Below, one piece after another: positions 1-7,411 of a DNA stretch of 64,000 nucleotides. Every line of letters starts with the position of its first letter. Within the stretch, counting starts at the first letter, position 1. The notes beneath the pieces are model-generated. The model was given only the letters and a program-made list of their open reading frames with translations, was not told the origin of the DNA and searched no databases. The translations under genes and the position numbers were made by a program. The DNA is from Bradyrhizobium algeriense (GTDB taxonomy: Bacteria; Pseudomonadota; Alphaproteobacteria; Rhizobiales; Xanthobacteraceae): positions 310,001-374,000 of the forward strand of contig NZ_PYCN01000004.1 in assembly GCF_003062295.1 (NCBI RefSeq), read 5' to 3'.

Positions 1-203
1 CGGGCCTTGCGCACCCACGAGACAAGCTGCCCTTGCGCAAAGGCGCACATTGCTGTGAATGAGCGCCACGCCAGCTCAACCATCGCCCAGCGCAGATCGG
101 TGGTGACGCACTGGATGGAAACCAGCTGTTCCAACGCAAATCCCTGGGCATTTTCGAGAGGTCCGGGGCTTCCCCGGAAGCCGAAATCGCTGAAAATCGT
201 CAT
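1..203 (-). CDS. Partial hypothetical protein, N-terminus only
   Basis: The minus strand is open from an ATG at 203 to the window edge, giving about 67 codons that begin MTIFSDFGFRG and contain two tryptophan-rich stretches (around DLRWAMVELAW and SWVRKA). An AGGGAA Shine-Dalgarno lies a few bases before the ATG, which decides the start. I do not recognise a family from this fragment. It is divergent from the WYL regulator at 306, so it may be that regulator's target; this is inferred from position only. Confidence 0.5.
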   Translation of the reverse strand, partial: MTIFSDFGFRGSPGPLENAQGFALEQLVSIQCVTTDLRWAMVELAWRSFTAMCAFAQGQLVSWVRKA

Positions 204-248
204 GGACAAATTCCCTTCACTTGAGGTGTTGTCCCGATATACCCACCC

Positions 249-281
249 CCTGCTGCCAACATGCTGTCAGCATCGGGCAGG
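249..281. promoter_or_regulatory. Nested palindrome, candidate operator of the WYL regulator
   Basis: A perfect ATGCTG-T-CAGCAT palindrome at 261-273 sits inside an outer CCTGC (249-253) / GCAGG (277-281) pair. It lies in the short divergent gap between the genes starting at 203 (minus) and 306 (plus), where an autoregulatory site would be expected. Binding is inferred, not shown. Confidence 0.45.
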
Positions 282-305
282 TGCTTTTAGAAAAGAGAAC
301 GCGCC

Positions 306-1004
306 ATGCGACGGGCCGACCGGCTGTTCCAGATCATTCAGGTGCTTCGGCGCACAAGGAAGCCTTTGACGGCGGATGCCATCGCCGCCGAGTTGGAAAC
401 CTCAAAGCGAACCATCTACCGCGATATAACGACGTTGATCGAACAGCGCGTGCCGATCCGCGGCGAAGCCGGCGTGGGCTACATCCTGGAAAAGGGATTC
501 GACCTGCCGCCCTTGATGCTCACGCCGGATGAGATCGAGGCCTGCGTGCTCGGCGCGCAGTGGGTGGTGGGCCACGCCGATCCCGCGCTGGCGCGCGCCG
601 CGCAGGACCTGATGGCCAAAGTCGCCGAAACCGTGCCGGAGCGCCTGCGGCCCTTCGTGCTGGAGCCGGCCAGCCGCGCCCGATCGGCATGGAACCGGGA
701 GCCCGACCGCATCGACATGGTGCGGACCCGGACACAAATCCACGAGGGCAAAAAGATCACGCTGAACTATCGCGACGAGCACGGGCGCGGCAGCCAGCGT
801 ACGATCTGGCCGATCGCAGTCGGCTATCACGAGGCGGTGCGGATACTCGCGGCGTGGTGTGAACTGCGCAAGGATTTCCGCAGTTTCCGCACCGACCGCG
901 TCGTCGACGCGGTCTACCATGACGAAAAATATCCGGAGCGGCGCGACATCCTGCGGGCGAAATGGCGGCGCAGCCTGGTCTGGGAAGCGCCCAAGGATAC
1001 CTGA
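306..1004 (+). CDS. YafY-type HTH/WYL-domain transcriptional regulator
   Basis: A 232-residue cytoplasmic DNA-binding protein. Residues about 5-60 form an HTH_11-type winged helix (RRADRLFQIIQVLRR, then SKRTIYRDITTL as the recognition helix). Residues about 145-210 form the WYL ligand-sensing region (KKITLNYRDEHG followed by IWPIAVGYHEAVRILAAWCE and FRSFRTDRV). Length and order match the DeoR-like YafY/WYL family, whose members sense small ligands or nucleic acid and often control a divergent neighbour. The ATG is chosen because it precedes the HTH directly. A palindrome upstream at 249-281 may be its operator. The effector is unknown. Confidence 0.88.
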   Translation: MRRADRLFQIIQVLRRTRKPLTADAIAAELETSKRTIYRDITTLIEQRVPIRGEAGVGYILEKGFDLPPLMLTPDEIEACVLGAQWVVGHADPALARAAQDLMAKVAETVPERLRPFVLEPASRARSAWNREPDRIDMVRTRTQIHEGKKITLNYRDEHGRGSQRTIWPIAVGYHEAVRILAAWCELRKDFRSFRTDRVVDAVYHDEKYPERRDILRAKWRRSLVWEAPKDT

Positions 1005-1061
1005 AGAGGATACCTGACGCGGGTGGCTGGCCGCGGCCGTCGTTCCGGGCTAAACGCAGGC

Positions 1062-1409
1062 ATGCAAGGAATCGCCGCCGATCACGAAAACCCCTGCCAG
1101 GCCTGCGGCGCCTGCTGCAGCTACTCGCAGAACTGGCCGCGTTTCACCACCGAGGACGATGCGGCGCTCGACCTGATCCCGGAAGGGCTGGTCAACGAAA
1201 GATTGTCGGGAATGCGCTGCGACGGCGACCGCTGTTCGGCGCTGTCAGGCAAGGTCGGCGAGGCGACGGAGTGCCTGGTCTATGCGGTGCGGCCCGAAGT
1301 GTGCCGCACCTGCATGCCCGGCGATGTCGAATGCGCGATGGCGCGAAAGCGCCACGGATTGCCGGTGCTTCCCGTCGTCCCTGCGAACGCAGGGACCCAT
1401 ACCGCGTGA
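1062..1409 (+). CDS. YkgJ family cysteine-cluster protein
   Basis: About 115 residues. The N-terminal CQACGACCSYS motif and the later C-rich segments (RCDGDRCSAL, ECLVYAVRPEVCRTC) are the metal-binding cysteine pattern of the YkgJ/UPF0153 family, thought to bind Zn or an Fe-S centre; its biochemical role is not settled. An in-frame GTG at 1023 would add 13 residues, but the ATG at 1062 lies just ahead of the conserved part and is preferred. The last eleven residues (VVPANAGTHTA) are translated from a dispersed palindromic repeat starting at 1374, so the natural stop appears to have been replaced by repeat sequence. Confidence 0.8.
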   Translation: MQGIAADHENPCQACGACCSYSQNWPRFTTEDDAALDLIPEGLVNERLSGMRCDGDRCSALSGKVGEATECLVYAVRPEVCRTCMPGDVECAMARKRHGLPVLPVVPANAGTHTA

Positions 1410-1604
1410 TTTATCGATAAGGCAGTTTGGCCGACGCCTTCTGTAACAACCGAGGCCGGTGGCTATGGGCCCCTGGAAGGGGGAGGATGGAGGCGGCTTT
1501 GCTTGAGCAATCTGCAGCGGCGCGTTGGCTAACGCAGAGCGTCTGCGCCCCCGTGCTTTCTCGATAGATCACGCGGTATGGGTCCCTGCGTTCGCAGGGA
1601 CGAC
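1374..1604. repeat. Palindromic repeat with 45-bp inverted ends
   Basis: The ends 1374-1418 and 1560-1604 are near-perfect inverted copies of a 45-bp unit containing its own hairpin (CCCTGCGAACGCAGGG). About 140 bp of non-coding sequence separates them. Shorter relatives with the same GTCGT...GGGACCCATA signature occur at 46131-46302 and 48724-48855. It resembles a dispersed non-autonomous element; no transposase is present. The left end supplies the C-terminal codons of the YkgJ gene. Confidence 0.8.
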
Positions 1605-1621
1605 CGAAGAGCTGGACTGAC

Positions 1622-2026
1622 TTACGCCGTCACCGCTTCCGCAATATCCTCGTCGTCGATTTCGTCCTCGATCGGTTTGAAGGTCGAGAGCGGCTTGGTC
1701 GAAAGGGTGATCGGCTTGCGACCGCCGTGGGATGACGATGAGGCGGAACGCGCGGCGGGTTCGCGCGACAGCGCATAGAGCGTTGAACCGACCCGGCCGC
1801 CGAAATGAATCAGCTCGCGTTCGGTGCAGCTTGCTGCAATCGCAACAGCTAGCGCGTGCAGATGGCTGCGGCGGTAGCAGAATAGCGCCAGCATGGCACG
1901 GACCTCGGACGAAACGCTCTCCACCAGAAGCGGCAGGCCGTTTGCATTGGCGCGATACATCTCGCCAAGCAGCTCGTCGCGGACCGGACAGAAATCGTTC
2001 TCGAAGGCGTCGCGGCTTGAAAACAT
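1622..2026 (-). CDS. Hypothetical protein, Bradyrhizobium-type
   Basis: A 134-residue soluble protein beginning MFSSRDAFENDF. The ATG at 2026 is chosen because AAAGGGAG lies just upstream; a longer reading to 2119 lacks such a signal. The middle (residues about 15-85) is helical and rich in Leu/Ala, and the C-terminal 40 residues are Ser/Thr/Pro-rich and end in an acidic tail (EDEIDDEDIAEAV). No signal peptide or membrane segment is visible. I cannot assign a family or function. It ends just outside the 1374-1604 repeat. Confidence 0.6.
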   Translation of the reverse strand: MFSSRDAFENDFCPVRDELLGEMYRANANGLPLLVESVSSEVRAMLALFCYRRSHLHALAVAIAASCTERELIHFGGRVGSTLYALSREPAARSASSSSHGGRKPITLSTKPLSTFKPIEDEIDDEDIAEAVTA

Positions 2027-2228
2027 TGCGGGTTCTCCCTTTGCGGAAGATGCAATGCAATACTCTAATGAAAGGTTAACCACGCGCATCAGTAGTGCTC
2101 CGGGTGTCTTGCCAGACACACCCGAATCGAAAATCGGAACATGATTCGCACCAGAGCGAATGCTTAGCCTTCCGATACCGGAGCAGGATTGAAACAGGGA
2201 GGCCGCTGCCGCCGCTGGCCGCGCGGGA

Positions 2229-2636
2229 TCAGTTCGCCGCCATGAAGATCGACAGGCCGAAACCGGTGAGGTGGTGCAGCGCCTGATCGACGCCGATCAG
2301 CGTCCAGAACCACGGATGCTCGTTCTCCATCGTCACGCCGTAGCGGGAAGCGAAGATCCCCTTGATACGGTCGATGGTGATGTGAATCGCGAAGTCGATG
2401 AAGGCGACGAACCAGAATCGCGGCGCGACGATCAGGATCAGCGCCATCGCTACCGCGAGGTGGACGAGGCAATGCGCCAACAGCGGCAGGGCCCAGCCGG
2501 TCTTTTGATCCTTGCCGATCGCCATCCAGGAATTCTGCAGCATGAAATCGGCAATGATGTGCTTCACGGTCAGAAGCAGCATCCATCCTATCAGCGCACC
2601 TACCGGGACCGAAGACGACATCGAAGGAAACAACAA
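2229..2636 (-). CDS. DUF3307 domain membrane protein
   Basis: A 135-residue inner-membrane protein with about four hydrophobic segments. It shows the DUF3307 signature: an early KHIIADFMLQ motif followed by a second histidine/aspartate motif (LLAHCLVHL and FAIHITIDRIKG). These buried His/Asp residues are typical of the family, whose function is unknown. The start is ambiguous: TTG at 2636 has an upstream AGGG, while ATG at 2621 (MSSSVPVG) is the more usual codon; both precede the first membrane helix. Confidence 0.8.
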   Translation of the reverse strand: MLFPSMSSSVPVGALIGWMLLLTVKHIIADFMLQNSWMAIGKDQKTGWALPLLAHCLVHLAVAMALILIVAPRFWFVAFIDFAIHITIDRIKGIFASRYGVTMENEHPWFWTLIGVDQALHHLTGFGLSIFMAAN

Positions 2637-2999
2637 AGCTGACGCCCTTTTCTGGGACTGGAGAGGTAGCGAAAAACCGGGACCTAGGCTGTCAGCGCAA
2701 TGTTGTTGTCAAACCCGGACTGTTCGAACGTTGCCTTTATTTATGACATCTCCCGGGCCGGAATGCACCTGTGGGTAGTCTGAAAATCGCACGGTGTGGC
2801 GGAACTGCGATACTGCGGCGCGGCGCGCAGCGTGGTTCGCGGGGTAAGGTTACCGGCCGGCCCGGTTTGCAATCCCATAGGAGCGGGCTATCATTGGCCG
2901 TCGGGCAAATTATCGTTCTTTTCTAGGCATTTACGAATTCATTTGGACGGCCTGCGGCCTGCTCGGCGGCGACACGTCCCTGACCTCCGGGTACGAGCC
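2637..2999. other. Gene-free stretch upstream of TAXI protein
   Basis: Leader region of about 360 bases between divergent genes. The reading frame of the next gene stays open upstream to 2796, but that extension is arginine-rich and lacks a start signal, so it is treated as non-coding. No convincing promoter, hairpin or repeat is seen. Confidence 0.4.
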
Positions 3000-4397
3000 A
3001 TGAGTGCTGAAGCCCCAACGCCGCATCCGGAAATGCCGCGTCGCCGTTCGCGGGTCGTCAAGAGCAACCGGACCCAGATCCTGCTGTTTTCCATCCTGAC
3101 CCTGATCCTGACCGCCGCCGTGGTGTGGGGTGGCCGGGCGTGGGTTCGCAATTCCGAGACGCTGGTGTTTGCCGTCGGCGAGGCCAACGGCCCCGAGGCG
3201 CGCTTTGCCGCCCGGCTGGCGGCCGTGCTGAAGAATAATTCCTCGCGGCTGCAACTCAAGATCGTGCCCAACGGCGACAATGCAAAGGCGTTGTCGCAGT
3301 TCGACCGCAAGGAAGCCAATCTCGCGATACTGCGCACCGACGCCAGGATTCCGCCCCGCGCCCGTGCGCTGGCAATCCTCGATCACGACCTGCTTCTCTT
3401 GATCAGCCCGAACGGCAAGAAGATCAAATCCATTGCCGAGCTGAAGAAAAAGAAGATCGCGGTCGTAGCCGACAGCGAGAGCGGGGCTGCGCTGGTGCGC
3501 AATATTCTCGAATTCTCCGACACCCCGGATGCGGCACGGGTCCAGATGGCGCCGCCGGGCGCGACCTTCGACCAGCTGTTCGCCGCAGGATTCGGTGCCG
3601 TGGTCAAGATCGCGCACGCCTCGCAGATCGTGAAGGACAAGAGCTACGAGCAGTATACCAGGCGCGGCGGTTTCACCCTGAATGCGATCGATTCGGCGAA
3701 AGCAATCGCCAGGAAATACCCGGCGATTTCAGAAGAAACGGTGGCGACCGGAATGCTGTCCGCCTCGCCCGCTGTCCCTGCGGAAGACGTCGACACGATC
3801 GGGCTGGAATGGCTATTGGTCGCCCAATCCAAGCTCTCGACCACGACCGTGAGCGATCTGGCGCGGATCATCTACGAGAACAAGGCCGAGCTCGCGCTCA
3901 CCGACGGCTTCGCCTCCAAGATCGAGCCAGCCGCGACCGACAAGGACGCCTTTATCGTGGCGCATCCGGGCGCTGCCGAATACATCAACGACGAGATCAA
4001 GTCCTTTGTCGAGCGCTACAGCGACCTGATGTATGTTGCGCTCGCCGCGCTCAGCATCATCGGCTCGATCTTTGCCGCCATCTACACCAAGGTCACCCGG
4101 ATCGCGCCGGAGAAGGCCAGCCAGCTCGCAACCGCCATTCTCGATATCGGCGAGCGCATGGAATACGCCAAATCGCTGGACGCCCTTGACGAACTTCAGG
4201 ACGAGCTGGAAACGATCCTGCGCGGCGTGGTGATCGGGTTGCGCGACGGCACCATCAGTAGCGACGGGCTGGATACCTTCAAGCTCGGCTATGAATTCGT
4301 GCGCGACGAGATCGGCTTGCGCCGTGAACATCTCAAGCGGCACCCGCCGTCCCAGGACGACAAGGTGGTGGCCGTGAAAACCGCGCAGAGCGCGTAA
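3000..4397 (+). CDS. Membrane-anchored TAXI-family TRAP solute-binding protein
   Basis: About 465 residues. A first membrane helix at residues roughly 25-45 follows a basic N-terminus. It is followed by a TAXI-type periplasmic binding fold (VFAVGEANGPEARFAARLA, then AELKKKKIAVVADSESGAAL). A second helix at about residues 340-365 (LMYVALAALSIIGSIFAA) leads to a roughly 100-residue cytoplasmic helical tail. Ordinary TAXI proteins are about 320 residues, with one signal peptide and no tail, so this protein is probably fixed in the inner membrane by both ends and could signal rather than deliver substrate. No TRAP permease is adjacent. The ATG at 3000 precedes the basic N-region. Confidence 0.78.
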   Translation: MSAEAPTPHPEMPRRRSRVVKSNRTQILLFSILTLILTAAVVWGGRAWVRNSETLVFAVGEANGPEARFAARLAAVLKNNSSRLQLKIVPNGDNAKALSQFDRKEANLAILRTDARIPPRARALAILDHDLLLLISPNGKKIKSIAELKKKKIAVVADSESGAALVRNILEFSDTPDAARVQMAPPGATFDQLFAAGFGAVVKIAHASQIVKDKSYEQYTRRGGFTLNAIDSAKAIARKYPAISEETVATGMLSASPAVPAEDVDTIGLEWLLVAQSKLSTTTVSDLARIIYENKAELALTDGFASKIEPAATDKDAFIVAHPGAAEYINDEIKSFVERYSDLMYVALAALSIIGSIFAAIYTKVTRIAPEKASQLATAILDIGERMEYAKSLDALDELQDELETILRGVVIGLRDGTISSDGLDTFKLGYEFVRDEIGLRREHLKRHPPSQDDKVVAVKTAQSA

Positions 4398-4399
4398 AA

Positions 4400-5272
4400 T
4401 CAGGCCGCGTTCGAGCCGGCCGGCAGCCGCGCCCGGATTTCGGCGATCTTGCGCTTGAGCGCCGCCTGCTGCGGGTCGGGCAATGCGGCGGCGCGCGCCT
4501 CGGTCACCGCCCCGGCAAGATCCGTCAAGGCCAGCACGCCATCGAAGGTCGGCTTGACCAGGCCGTCGATGATCGCATTCCAGTCCGCCAGGCCCTGACG
4601 ATAGACGTCGCCATATCCCTCGATCATGGTCGCGGTCTGCACGATCGCGGGCGCGGCCTGGGGCTGCTTGGTCAGGCTGCGGTCGATCATGTGCAGCCAG
4701 CGTTCGACCCAGACCCGCTCCTTGGCGTAACGCACCGAAAGCAGCCGCCAGCGCCGCAGCCCCGCCTCGATCTTGAGGCGGCGGATTCCGAACCGGCTTG
4801 CCGTACTGAAACGGATGGAGACCCGCTTGTGCAACCAGCCCGCCCATTCGAGTGCGTCGAGCAGATACTCGGCGATAACAGCGGGTAGCGCGCCGATCAA
4901 TTCTTCTAACCGGAATTTCCTGACGTCGACGGATCCGGCCGGCGCGCCGGGCCGGCCGTCGAGTTCGGCAAGCTTGAGCTGCGCGATCCGGATCGGATCT
5001 TCATAGGTCATGCGCACCGCCATCAGCCGTGCAATTTCGGTCAGCATCACCTCGTCGACGCCTTGTTTGCCGACGAACCGCCGCAGCCGGTGGACGTAAA
5101 GCTCGGCGTAGCTGGTTCCTTGATAGTTGATCAGGAGATGGATGGCGTCGCTCGCCACCGCCATCACCGGCTCCGGCAATCCCTCGGGCAAAAACGGCGG
5201 CGTGTCGTCATCCTCGCCGATGAAATCCGCGAACAGATAACGCAACGACGACAGGATACCGCGGTCTGACAC
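4400..5272 (-). CDS. Stand-alone DUF6537-like domain protein
   Basis: A 290-residue soluble protein resembling the C-terminal DUF6537 region of indolepyruvate oxidoreductase beta-type proteins. Matching landmarks are YAELYVHRLRRF, the MTYEDPIRIAQLK helix, the RRWRLLSVRYAKERVWVERW segment and EGYGDVYRQGLADW. The oxidoreductase domain that normally precedes it is absent: an ATG after a new leader (MSDRGILSSLRYLF) starts this gene. What the isolated domain does is unknown. It converges with the TAXI gene (2-base gap) and lies 19 bases beyond the cyclic-nucleotide-binding gene on the same strand, so it is probably the second gene of that operon. Confidence 0.6.
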   Translation of the reverse strand: MSDRGILSSLRYLFADFIGEDDDTPPFLPEGLPEPVMAVASDAIHLLINYQGTSYAELYVHRLRRFVGKQGVDEVMLTEIARLMAVRMTYEDPIRIAQLKLAELDGRPGAPAGSVDVRKFRLEELIGALPAVIAEYLLDALEWAGWLHKRVSIRFSTASRFGIRRLKIEAGLRRWRLLSVRYAKERVWVERWLHMIDRSLTKQPQAAPAIVQTATMIEGYGDVYRQGLADWNAIIDGLVKPTFDGVLALTDLAGAVTEARAAALPDPQQAALKRKIAEIRARLPAGSNAA

Positions 5273-5291
5273 TCCCTTGGGCTCCCGGCCT

Positions 5292-5957
5292 CTATGCAGG
5301 CTTCGGCGCGGCGGCGGATGCCGTTTGCTGGTTCAACTGCTGCTGCAGCGTCTCGAGGTTCTGAAACAGCCGGGCGCTGGACAGGCGAAGGAAGTAGAAG
5401 CCGAACGCCGGGTTCTGCACGTAGAGCTCCTCGACCTTGCTGTAGCTGACGCTCAGGACGAGGCCGGCTTCCACGCATTCCAGCGTCTGGGTTCGCATGT
5501 TCGACGGCGACAGCATGCCGAGTTCGCCGACGATGGCGCCGACCGGCAGCACGATACCCGATTCGACCAGCTTGAACTTGCCGCTGACGATATAGAGCAT
5601 GTCCTCGGCCTTTTCGTCCTTGTAGAACAGGATCTCGCCGGCCGCGCATTGGCGCTCGGTCATGAACGGCTTCAGCCATTCCATCGAGAGGTCGCTGTTG
5701 ACGGACTTCTTCACGTCGCGCACCAGTTGCAGCATCTGGTGCAGGCGATAGGAGTTGACGACCAGCATGGCGAGCTGCACCACGATCACCAGGTAGTTGC
5801 GGGCCGGGATCGCGGTCAGGATCAGGATCACGTTGGCGAGAATGCCGAACACCCGCAACGGGATCATGGTCTTCATCGTGGTGGTGGCGACCACGAAAAT
5901 TGTCGCAAATAGCGCGCCGGCGGTTCCTGCGTGTTGTGCCAGATGAGACGTATCCAT
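5292..5957 (-). CDS. Popeye-like membrane protein with cyclic nucleotide-binding domain
   Basis: A 221-residue protein. Residues about 10-85 hold about three hydrophobic helices, of which IPLRVFGILANVILILTA and LVIVVQLAMLVVNSYRLHQ are clearest. Residues about 105-205 form a CNBD beta-roll with a phosphate-binding cassette of canonical form (VGELGMLSPSNMRTQT), including Gly-Glu and Arg. The short multi-helix module followed by a CNBD resembles animal Popeye (POPDC) proteins more than channels, since there is no pore. The ATG at 5957 is used because the first helix follows it directly. It is divergent from a cyclic-nucleotide-gated K+ channel gene at 6269. The ligand (cAMP or cGMP) is inferred from the fold. 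Confidence 0.72.
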   Translation of the reverse strand: MDTSHLAQHAGTAGALFATIFVVATTTMKTMIPLRVFGILANVILILTAIPARNYLVIVVQLAMLVVNSYRLHQMLQLVRDVKKSVNSDLSMEWLKPFMTERQCAAGEILFYKDEKAEDMLYIVSGKFKLVESGIVLPVGAIVGELGMLSPSNMRTQTLECVEAGLVLSVSYSKVEELYVQNPAFGFYFLRLSSARLFQNLETLQQQLNQQTASAAAPKPA

Positions 5958-6268
5958 CGGAAACCAACCAATATCTAAACGTGTTTTCACGATTCTGCTG
6001 CAGTGCCCGCTATCGTAATGTCCGCGGGACCATTTTGATATACGAGGAAAGAACGACGATTTGTCGGGTTTCTCACGATTCCCGGGTAAAATTCGCCCCT
6101 CACCCCCGGCTCCCGGTCGCGGGCGGGCCGGCTGCCCTAGGACGCATGGCGCCGTGTGAAGGCCGTCGTTGACGGCCTCCCCGCTGGCAGGCACTTTGCG
6201 GACATTGGTCACGCTGCGGCTTGACTGTTATCCAGCTCTCATCGCACCCGTCAGGCCCCTCCTCACCG
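5958..6268. other. Divergent control region between two CNBD genes
   Basis: About 310 bases separate the start codons of the Popeye-like gene and the K+ channel gene. The first part (5970-6060) is locally AT-rich and the likely promoter zone. I see no clear CRP-like TGTGA/TCACA pair. GGCGGGCCGGCTGCC and similar GC tracts fill the rest. Confidence 0.4.
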
Positions 6269-7381
6269 ATGTCCAAGCGGCTCGTTCTCTCGGCACTGGC
6301 TCGGTTCACCGCCAAGACGGCCGGCCGCAACATGACGAAGGCGGCCTATGCCGCCGTCGCGGCCGGCGTCGCGGCGATGGTGGTGCTCACCGTGGCCCCC
6401 GCCTACGAGGCGGCGCACCATTGGGTCGACGCGGTGCTGTGGACGTGCCTCGTCTATTTCGTGTTCGAATGGCTGGTGCGGCTGCGCCACATGGAGCGGC
6501 AAGGGCGGCTATCGCTCTACGCGCTCTCCAGCAGCGGGGTCGTCGACGCGATCGGCGCCCTTGCCGTGCCGGCAGCCCTGCTCTCGGGCATCGAGCCCAG
6601 GACGGCGTGGCTGCTCAGCATCCTCTGGGTGCTCAAGGTCGTTCCGGGCATCCCTGGGCTGCGGCAATTGCGCCGCGTGCTGGTACTGGAATCAGGGCCG
6701 CTGCTCAGCGTGCTCGTGATCTTCCTGATGGTGGTGTTTCTGGCGTCGGTCGCGGAATATTTCCTGGAGCGCGACGTGCAGCCGGCGACCTTCGGCAGCG
6801 TGCCGGCGGCGCTGTGGTGGGCGGTGGTGACGCTGACCACGACCGGCTATGGCGACGTGGTGCCAATCACCCCGCTCGGCCGCATGGTCGGAGCGCTGGT
6901 GATGATCTCCGGCCTCGGCGTGTTCGGGCTCTGGACCGGTATTCTGGCGACCGGCTTTGCCGCCGAGACCCGCCGCGACAATTTCCTGAAGACGTGGGAG
7001 ACCGTCAGCAAGGTGCCGTTCTTCGCGACCCTCGGCCCGGCCGCGATCGCCGACGTCACGCACATGCTGCGAACGATGGACCTGCCGGCGCGCACCATGA
7101 TCATCCGCAAGGGCCAGCAGGGCGATTGCATGTATTTCATCGCCAATGGCGAGGCCGAGGTTGAATTGCCCGGCAAGAAAGTGGCGCTCGGCGAGGGTGC
7201 GTTCTTCGGCGAGATGGCGCTGCTCGGCAACAATGTGCGCGGCGCCAACGTCACGACCACCAAGGTGACGCGGCTGCTGGTGCTCGATCTCGTGGATTTT
7301 CGCCTGCTGATGGCGCGGCATCCTGATCTGGCCGAAACCATCGATGCCGAGGCCCAGCGGCGCGCGCAGGAAAACAAATAG
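6269..7381 (+). CDS. Cyclic nucleotide-gated potassium channel, MloK1-type
   Basis: About 370 residues in the inner membrane. Six membrane segments are readable, with the pore loop before S6 carrying the K+ selectivity filter TTTGYGD (residues about 189-195). After S6 (GLGVFGLWTGILATGF) comes a short linker and a C-terminal CNBD (about 265-355) with phosphate cassette FFGEMALLGNNVRGANV. This matches Mesorhizobium loti MloK1 in length and order; such channels open on cAMP binding and lack charged voltage-sensor arginines. The start at 6269 (MSKRLVLSALAR) is preferred; 6221 and 6332 are alternatives. The divergent neighbour also binds cyclic nucleotide. Confidence 0.88.
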   Translation: MSKRLVLSALARFTAKTAGRNMTKAAYAAVAAGVAAMVVLTVAPAYEAAHHWVDAVLWTCLVYFVFEWLVRLRHMERQGRLSLYALSSSGVVDAIGALAVPAALLSGIEPRTAWLLSILWVLKVVPGIPGLRQLRRVLVLESGPLLSVLVIFLMVVFLASVAEYFLERDVQPATFGSVPAALWWAVVTLTTTGYGDVVPITPLGRMVGALVMISGLGVFGLWTGILATGFAAETRRDNFLKTWETVSKVPFFATLGPAAIADVTHMLRTMDLPARTMIIRKGQQGDCMYFIANGEAEVELPGKKVALGEGAFFGEMALLGNNVRGANVTTTKVTRLLVLDLVDFRLLMARHPDLAETIDAEAQRRAQENK

Positions 7382-7411
7382 ATCAAACAAGCAAGAACAA
7401 TGGAGAACAGC

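Noticed and set aside
1569-2060. Overlapping minus-strand frame ending with the repeat-encoded VVPANAGTHTA
   Set aside because: Out of frame with the Shine-Dalgarno-supported gene at 1622-2026 and ends by reading into the repeat.
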